A DNA stretch of 64,000 nt, taken from the NCBI RefSeq assembly GCF_007752935.1, contig NZ_CP036319.1:2046001-2110000 (forward strand), given 5' to 3'. Below the pieces are notes generated by a model. It had not been told where the DNA came from, made no database searches, and was given only the letters and a program-made list of their open reading frames with translations. A program made the translations under genes and the position numbers. This document shows, in pieces, positions 58,551 to 64,000 of the stretch (position 1 is the first letter of the stretch; every line of letters begins with the position of its first letter). Origin of the DNA: Crateriforma conspicua (lineage in GTDB: Bacteria; Planctomycetota; Planctomycetia; Pirellulales; Pirellulaceae).

Positions 58551-59777
58551 ATGCTGAGCGAAAAAACAATCCGGATTGTCAAAGAGATCACGCCGCTGGT
58601 TGCTGCCAACGCCGAAACCATCACGCGTCGCTTTTACGAACGAATGTTCGAGGCGAATCCGGAAGTGAAGGCGTTTTTTAACCAGGCCCACCAGCACACC
58701 GGTGGTCAACAAAAAGCACTCGCTGGTGCGATCTGTGCCTACTTCACTCACATCGACAATCCCGCCGTGCTGATGCCGGCGGTCGAGTTGATCGCACAGA
58801 AGCACGTGTCATTGGGTATCAAGGCCGAGCACTATCCGATCGTTGGTGAAAACCTGCTCGGTGCGATCGGCGACGTGATGGGTGACGCCGCCACGCCCGA
58901 GATCGTCGAAGCGGTCGGCGAAGCGTATGGATTCCTCGCCGACATCTTCATCGGTCGCGAAGGTGCGATCTACGAAGAACAAGCGTCAGCACCAGGCGGA
59001 TGGAACGGAACGCGAACCTTTGTTGTCGCCAAGAAGGTTCCTGAAAGCGACATCGTCACATCGTTCTATCTCAAGCCCGAAGACGAAGGACCGCTGCCAT
59101 CTTTCAAACCTGGCCAGTACATCACGGTCCACATCGACCACCCGCACACTCCAACGTCACCACGTAACTACAGCCTGTCGGACTGTGCCAGCCAACCTCA
59201 CTACCGCATCAGCGTCAAACGCGAAGAACGACTCGCCGCTGACGCGCCAGACGGCTTGATCAGCAACCACTTACACGACGCAATCGAAGAAGGCCATAAG
59301 ATCCAACTCGGCCCACCATGTGGCGAGTTCACTGTTGATCCCAATGAGGTTGCCAAACCGGTCGTGTTGATCGCCGGTGGCATCGGGGTTACGCCGCTGT
59401 TGTCGATGGCCAAGTCGATCATTCACGCCAATCCCGATGCGCAGGTTTACTTCATTCAAGCCGCTCGCAACAGCAACGTGCAAGCGTTCGCTGACGAACT
59501 CGGCAACTTGTCACAAGCCGGATCGAACGTTCGCACCAAAGTCATTTACGACGCACCGCTTCCGGGCGATGTCGAAGACGGCAAGTGCGACGGCACTGGA
59601 TTCGTCACGACGGACTTGTTGCGCGATTGGACGCCGTATTCCGAAGCGGACTTCTACTTTTGCGGTCCCAAACCGTTCATGCAAAGCATGCACGCTTGTT
59701 TGCAAGAACTGGGCGTGGACGAACATCGCACACGCTACGAATTCTTTGGTCCGAAGGAAGAATTGGTCAATGCGTAG
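58551..59777 (+). CDS. hmp: Flavohemoglobin, nitric oxide dioxygenase
   Basis: This 408-residue protein has a globin domain (~1-140: proximal His in [18 protein letters not shown]), an FAD domain ([19 protein letters not shown]) and an NAD(P) domain ([25 protein letters not shown]). These are all parts of Hmp. It oxidises NO to nitrate with oxygen, or reduces it without. It lies after the nap operon and before the NO reductase gene, fitting an NO-detoxification set. Confidence 0.95.
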   Translation: MLSEKTIRIVKEITPLVAANAETITRRFYERMFEANPEVKAFFNQAHQHTGGQQKALAGAICAYFTHIDNPAVLMPAVELIAQKHVSLGIKAEHYPIVGENLLGAIGDVMGDAATPEIVEAVGEAYGFLADIFIGREGAIYEEQASAPGGWNGTRTFVVAKKVPESDIVTSFYLKPEDEGPLPSFKPGQYITVHIDHPHTPTSPRNYSLSDCASQPHYRISVKREERLAADAPDGLISNHLHDAIEEGHKIQLGPPCGEFTVDPNEVAKPVVLIAGGIGVTPLLSMAKSIIHANPDAQVYFIQAARNSNVQAFADELGNLSQAGSNVRTKVIYDAPLPGDVEDGKCDGTGFVTTDLLRDWTPYSEADFYFCGPKPFMQSMHACLQELGVDEHRTRYEFFGPKEELVNA

Positions 59778-59802
59778 CGCAGGATTCCTCGAACACGCTG
59801 TT

Positions 59803-59874
59803 AGCCGACGGCGCCAGCCGCGGGTTCCACACTCCCCGGTTCATACTCGACATCCGCGGCTAGCGCCGTGGGCT
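59803..59874. repeat. Intergenic palindrome between hmp and norB
   Basis: AGCCGACGGCGCCAGCCGCGG (in parts) at 59803-59823 is the near-complement of 59854-59874, a 21-bp stem with two mismatches and a 30-base loop. It resembles the 'agcccacggcgctagccgcgg' family of planctomycete palindromes. Confidence 0.65.
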
Positions 59875-59891
59875 CAAAAGAGACACCTCCC

Positions 59892-62231
59892 ATGAAACGT
59901 CTGTGGATGGCCTTTGCGGCCGTGATGATCGTCTCGTTCCTCATCCTTGGCTGGATTGGGACTCGCATCTATCAAGAGAAACCACCGATCCCTGAAAAGT
60001 ATGTCACGACTGATGGCGTGACGCTGATCGACAGTGGCGAAGTCGGCGAGGGCCAAAACGTTTGGCAATCGCTGGGCGGTATGCAAGTCGGTTCGATCTG
60101 GGGACACGGGAGCTACGTCGCACCGGACTGGACCGCCGATTGGTTGCACCGCGAGTCGATGTTCATTCTTGATCAGTGGGCCAACAAGGAATTTGGCGAG
60201 CCATTCGATTCGCTCTCCGGTGAACACCAAGCGACGTTAACTGGTCGGCTAACGGACTTGATGCGTACCAACACGTACGATGAATCGACTGCCGTGGTCA
60301 CAATTGATCCGATTCGCGCCGCCGCATTTGACGCAGGCGTCGATCATTACCGAACGGTGTTCATCGACGGCAACGCGGACTACGCCATTCCGGCCGGCTC
60401 AATCAGTAGCGAAGAGCGATTGCGAAAGTTCTCGGCGTTCGTATTCTGGACATCGTGGGCGGCGGCGACCGATCGCCCCAATGACATCGCCAGCTACACG
60501 AACAACTGGCCTCACGAACCACTGGTCGGAAACCGCCCCACCGGTGACAACGTGATGTGGACCGGCGTCAGTGTCATCATGCTGCTAGGCGGGATCGCTG
60601 CGATGGCGTGGTGGTACGCGGCTCGTCGCGAAGAAGAGGAAAAACCCGAAGGCATCGCGGCCAGCGATCCGTTGGCGCGGTGGCAAGCGACGCCCTCGCA
60701 GAAAGCCACGATGAAGTACTTCTGGGTTGTGGCCGCGTTGATCTTCGCGCAGATGACGCTCGGGATCATCACCGCCCACTACGGCGTCGAAGGTGAAGGA
60801 TTCTACGGATTTCCGCTGGCCGAGTACTTGCCTTACAGTGTTTCGCGAACCTGGCACGTGCAAATCGGGTTGTTCTGGATCGCGACCGCTTGGCTGGCAG
60901 CGGGGTTGTTCATCGGCCCGCTGGTCAGTAACCACGAACCAAAGTTCCAGCGTTTAGGCGTCAATGTTCTGTTCGCTGCTTTGTTGCTGGTCGTCGTCGG
61001 TTCGCTGACCGGCGAATGGTTGAGCGTCAAGAACTACATGAGCGACACGGTCTCGTTCTACCTTGGTCACCAAGGTTACGAGTACGTCGAACTGGGGCGG
61101 GTTTGGCAAATCGCCTTAATGACGGGACTGCTGTTGTGGCTAGTGCTGATGCTGCGAGTGCTTTGGCCGGCACTGACAAGAAAGCAAGAGGAGACGACCA
61201 GCGAAGCCAACTCGCAACGCCATTTGGTGACGCTGCTCGCCGTGGCAACGGGAGCGATCGCGTTGTTCTACGGAGCTGGTTTGACATGGGGCCAGCATGG
61301 TCACTTGTCGATGGTCGAGTATTGGCGATGGTGGGTGGTCCACCTGTGGGTCGAAGGTTTCTTTGAAGTGTTCGCGACCACTGTGATCGCATTCGTCTTC
61401 ATGCGACTCGGATTGGTGCGTCCCGGATTGGCTGCCGCTGCGGCACTGCTATCGGCGACCATCTTTCTGGCTGGCGGAATCATCGGAACGTGCCACCACC
61501 TGTATTTCTCCGGCACGCCCACGGTGGCGCTCGCGTGGGGATCGGTATTCAGTGCACTGGAAGTCGTGCCGCTCGTGTTGCTCGGATTCGACGCGACCGA
61601 CGATCTCAGGCGAAGCAAAGCGTCGCCGTGGGTACAGCGTTACAAGTGGCCGATCTACTTTTTTGTCGCCGTCGCGTTTTGGAACATGATCGGAGCCGGC
61701 TTGTTCGGATTCATGATCAACCCGCCGATCGCACTGTATTATATGCAAGGGCTCAACACGACACCGTTGCACGGACACGCGGCATTGTTCGGAGTGTACG
61801 GCATGTTGGGTATCGGACTGATGCTGATGTGCATGCGAGTGCTGCTGCCCGGACGGCCGTGGAAAGACGGAGCGCTCAAGCTCGGGTTCTGGGGCATGAA
61901 TGTCGGGCTGATGGCCATGTGTGTCCTAAGCCTGTTGCCGGTTGGTCTGCTGCAAACCAAAGCGTCGGTCGAACACGGGTATTGGTTTGCTCGCAGCAGT
62001 GAATTCATGCAAACAGAGCTGATGCAAACGCTCAGGTGGATGCGAGTTCCCGGCGACACAATCTTCTTCCTTGGTGCCGTCGCGCTCGTCTGGTTCATCT
62101 TCGGACTTTGGACCGGACACTCGTTCTCGAAGGAACCCGATGGCTTTGACCCGCCGGAGAACGAAGCAACCGACTTCGACCGCACAGACACCGAACAGCC
62201 TGAAGAGGATCGCGAAGCTGTCCTTGCCTAA
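59892..62231 (+). CDS. norZ: Quinol-dependent nitric oxide reductase
   Basis: From ATG 59892 (MKRLWMAFAAVMIVSFLI) this is a 779-residue protein. An N-terminal extension of ~200 residues (GQNVWQSLGGMQVGSIWGHG ... APDWTADWLHRE) is the qNOR extension that replaces NorC. About twelve membrane helices follow with the metal ligands in VVHLWVEGFFEVF, GTCHHLYFSGTP and LHGHAALFGVYG. It reduces 2 NO to N2O with quinol. The C-terminal tail is acidic. It is followed by the RIC gene. Confidence 0.93.
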   Translation: MKRLWMAFAAVMIVSFLILGWIGTRIYQEKPPIPEKYVTTDGVTLIDSGEVGEGQNVWQSLGGMQVGSIWGHGSYVAPDWTADWLHRESMFILDQWANKEFGEPFDSLSGEHQATLTGRLTDLMRTNTYDESTAVVTIDPIRAAAFDAGVDHYRTVFIDGNADYAIPAGSISSEERLRKFSAFVFWTSWAAATDRPNDIASYTNNWPHEPLVGNRPTGDNVMWTGVSVIMLLGGIAAMAWWYAARREEEEKPEGIAASDPLARWQATPSQKATMKYFWVVAALIFAQMTLGIITAHYGVEGEGFYGFPLAEYLPYSVSRTWHVQIGLFWIATAWLAAGLFIGPLVSNHEPKFQRLGVNVLFAALLLVVVGSLTGEWLSVKNYMSDTVSFYLGHQGYEYVELGRVWQIALMTGLLLWLVLMLRVLWPALTRKQEETTSEANSQRHLVTLLAVATGAIALFYGAGLTWGQHGHLSMVEYWRWWVVHLWVEGFFEVFATTVIAFVFMRLGLVRPGLAAAAALLSATIFLAGGIIGTCHHLYFSGTPTVALAWGSVFSALEVVPLVLLGFDATDDLRRSKASPWVQRYKWPIYFFVAVAFWNMIGAGLFGFMINPPIALYYMQGLNTTPLHGHAALFGVYGMLGIGLMLMCMRVLLPGRPWKDGALKLGFWGMNVGLMAMCVLSLLPVGLLQTKASVEHGYWFARSSEFMQTELMQTLRWMRVPGDTIFFLGAVALVWFIFGLWTGHSFSKEPDGFDPPENEATDFDRTDTEQPEEDREAVLA

Positions 62232-62286
62232 TCCGTTCTCTACTTCCAATCCTTTCACCAAACCACATCCTGAAGGAATCTCAACC

Positions 62287-63003
62287 ATGCTCACCCTCGA
62301 CCCTGAACAATCCGTCGGAGACTTCGTTCGCCAGAAACCCACTCGCGCTCGTGTCTTTGAGTCGCTCAAGATCGACTACTGCTGCGGCGGCAAAGTGTCG
62401 CTGAACCGTGCTTGCGAAAAACGCGGCATCGAAGTCGATGAAGTGCTGCTGGCGATCACTCAAAACGACGCTCAAGCCGACATCGACACGCTTGTGGACG
62501 TCGATGCGATGGGATTGACCGAGCTGGCCGATCATATCGAAACGACTCACCACGCCTATCTGCGTGAAGAGTTGCCTCGGCTCGATTTCATGACCGAGAA
62601 GGTTTCGCGAGTCCACGGCGACAAGGACCGGCGGCTGTTCAAGATGCGTGAGGCATTCGTCGCCCTGAAAGCCGAACTCGAGCCGCACATGATGAAAGAG
62701 GAGAAGATCCTTTTTCCGATCGTGCGCCAATTGGAAGCGTCGGCCGAGCGGCAAGAGAACCACTGTGGCAGCGTCGCCAACCCGATCCGTCAGATGGAAC
62801 ATGAGCATGACCAAGCCGGCAACGCACTGACTGTATTGAATGAGTCCACCGACGGTTACACGCCGCCCGAATGGGCGTGCAACACGTACCGTGCGATGCT
62901 CGATTCACTGGCGCAACTCGAACGCGACATGCATCAACACATCCACAAAGAGAACAACGTATTGTTTCCCAAAGCGATTGGGCTCGAACAAGGCAAAGGT
63001 TGA
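62287..63003 (+). CDS. RIC/ScdA-type di-iron protein for Fe-S cluster repair
   Basis: This 238-residue protein opens with a DUF542 domain (SVGDFVRQKPTRARVFESLK, IDYCCGGKVSL). A hemerythrin-like domain follows with the iron-binding His/Glu residues (HIETTHHAYLREELPRL, LEPHMMKEEKILFPI, MEHEHDQAG, MHQHIHKENNVLFP). RIC/YtfE proteins repair iron-sulfur clusters damaged by NO. It starts 55 bases after norZ behind CTGAAGGAATCTC. Confidence 0.93.
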   Translation: MLTLDPEQSVGDFVRQKPTRARVFESLKIDYCCGGKVSLNRACEKRGIEVDEVLLAITQNDAQADIDTLVDVDAMGLTELADHIETTHHAYLREELPRLDFMTEKVSRVHGDKDRRLFKMREAFVALKAELEPHMMKEEKILFPIVRQLEASAERQENHCGSVANPIRQMEHEHDQAGNALTVLNESTDGYTPPEWACNTYRAMLDSLAQLERDMHQHIHKENNVLFPKAIGLEQGKG

Positions 63004-63007
63004 AACG

Positions 63008-63850
63008 ATGTCCATGGCCACTCATCCGAACGCTGTTTCACAATCAAATTCTACCCCCGCGATGCCGGGCGAGAAACTCGACGCATCCAAGATGCCTGGG
63101 CATTGGCTGCTGGCGCGCCTGGGCAAGCGAGTCCTGCGCCCCGGCGGTATCGAACTGACCCGGCGGATGCTTGATTCATTGATGATTTCATCCTCCGACA
63201 CGGTCGTCGAACTCGCACCGGGATTGGGCACGACGGCTCGCATTACCCTGGCGAAGCGACCGGCGGCGTACATCGCCGTCGAACGTGATCCCGACGCGGC
63301 GGCCCAGGTGCAAGCATTGGTGTCCGATCCGCGTGATCGCTGCGTCCAAGGCAACGCAGCACAAACGGGCTTGCCGAGCGAGTCGGCCGACGTGGTCTAC
63401 GGCGAAGCGATGTTGACGATGCAAGTCGAAAGTCAGAAACAAGCCATCGCCGAAGAGGCCTGGCGAATTTTGCGTCCCGGCGGCCGCTACGCCATTCACG
63501 AACTCGGCTTGATGCCCGACGACAGCGATGAATCCCTCAAGGACGCGATCATGAAGAATGTCTCCGAAGCGATCCACGTCGGTGCCCGTCCGCTAACCGT
63601 TTCGGATTGGCGTCAAACGCTCGAAGCGGCCGGGTTGCATGTCGATTCATCGACCTGTGTGACCGCTCCGATGCACTTATTGAAACCACGACGTGTCCTG
63701 GCCGATGAAGGTTTCTTCGGCACCGCTCGGATCGCTTTCAACGTATTGCGAACACCCGCCGCACGAAAACGCGTTCACGCGATGCGTCGCGTTTTCCGTC
63801 GTTATGAAGATCACCTTTGCGCCGTCACGATGGTCGGCCAGAAATCCTAA
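63008..63850 (+). CDS. SAM-dependent methyltransferase
   Basis: This 280-residue class I methyltransferase has motif I VVELAPGLGTTARI, the following acidic VERDPDAAAQ, and the post-motif EEAWRILRPGGRYAIHELGL typical of UbiE-like enzymes. Substrate unknown. It starts five bases after the RIC stop, so it is in the same NO-response transcript. Confidence 0.85.
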   Translation: MSMATHPNAVSQSNSTPAMPGEKLDASKMPGHWLLARLGKRVLRPGGIELTRRMLDSLMISSSDTVVELAPGLGTTARITLAKRPAAYIAVERDPDAAAQVQALVSDPRDRCVQGNAAQTGLPSESADVVYGEAMLTMQVESQKQAIAEEAWRILRPGGRYAIHELGLMPDDSDESLKDAIMKNVSEAIHVGARPLTVSDWRQTLEAAGLHVDSSTCVTAPMHLLKPRRVLADEGFFGTARIAFNVLRTPAARKRVHAMRRVFRRYEDHLCAVTMVGQKS

Positions 63851-63877
63851 TTCCTCCCAACTCTAGAGAACTCAATC

Positions 63878-64000
63878 ATGATTCGTTACCTCACCCTCAT
63901 CCAATTCACAGACCAAGGCGCTCGAAACGTTGACAAATCGGTGCAACGAGCATCAGACTTTAGCAAGTCCGTCAGTGACGCTGGCGGCAAACTGGTCTCG
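63878..64000 (+). CDS. GYD-domain protein, N-terminal part (runs off the window)
   Basis: The 41 visible residues begin MIRYLTLIQFTDQGARNVDK and continue QRASDFSKSVSDAGGKLVS. This matches the start of GYD-domain proteins (~100 residues, ferredoxin-like fold, unknown role). It lies 27 bases after the methyltransferase and on the same strand. Confidence 0.75.
   Translation, partial: MIRYLTLIQFTDQGARNVDKSVQRASDFSKSVSDAGGKLVS

Overview
The window looks like a chromosome segment from a planctomycete of the Rhodopirellula/Pirellulaceae type. The evidence is the overall protein flavour, a divergent second EF-Tu, repeated intergenic palindromes and 'CGCAGAG' repeats, a recombinase-in-trio element, and a nitrate/nitrite/NO gene cluster built from multiheme cytochromes. 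This placement comes from reading the sequence and was not confirmed by a search. I saw no rRNA, tRNA or CRISPR array.

Region 1 (1-2.4 kb) is the end of a defence operon: a glycine-rich QatB-like protein cut by the window edge, a QueC-like QatC, and an ASCH-domain protein where the Qat nuclease QatD would be expected.

Region 2 (about 2.5-29.3 kb) is a phage-like integrative element. It carries terminase genes, an amidoligase, an array of very small genes, a ParB-methyltransferase fusion, a zeta-type kinase operon, a primase-polymerase, a helicase, RusA, DUF669 and a RecA-like ATPase. It also has its own sigma factor, a large serine recombinase and DUF2924. I see no portal, capsid or tail gene. 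Four small-gene units and the amidoligase are each preceded by the same bipartite promoter-like element (TTCGCTTG, 16 nt, ATGGCTCATGTGTGT), and several units end in their own hairpin terminator. A RIT element has inserted after codon 10 of the amidoligase gene; joining the flanks restores the frame. An iteron-like cluster of TGACGGAT lies beside the primase gene.

Region 3 (29.4-34.0 kb) holds an ERI1-like exonuclease, a bacterial PARG and two adjacent COG3541 nucleotidyltransferases. The second nucleotidyltransferase is broken by an IS3-family element with a 3-bp target duplication. Together they suggest RNA repair or ADP-ribose metabolism.

Region 4 (34.1-45.7 kb) holds the divergent EF-Tu and an operon of ATP-grasp, macro-domain and ACP-SUMF fusion proteins. 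Facing it are an AAA ATPase, a low-molecular-weight phosphatase, an isoprenylcysteine-type methyltransferase, a cREC protein and a metallophosphoesterase. A PD-(D/E)XK (Rpn) protein and an rve-type transposase follow, flanked by 183-bp diverged direct repeats.

Region 5 (45.8-64 kb) is a respiratory nitrogen cluster. It contains a Crp/Fnr regulator with an FNR-type box, nrfHA (ammonifying nitrite reductase), a YwiC-like protein, a decayed tenA, and a cytochrome/FeS/NrfD module. NapD, NapA, a duplicated tetraheme NapB and a NapG/F-like ferredoxin follow, then flavohemoglobin, quinol NO reductase, the RIC/ScdA di-iron repair protein, a methyltransferase and the start of a GYD-domain gene. Together these would reduce nitrate to nitrite to ammonium and remove the NO formed on the way.
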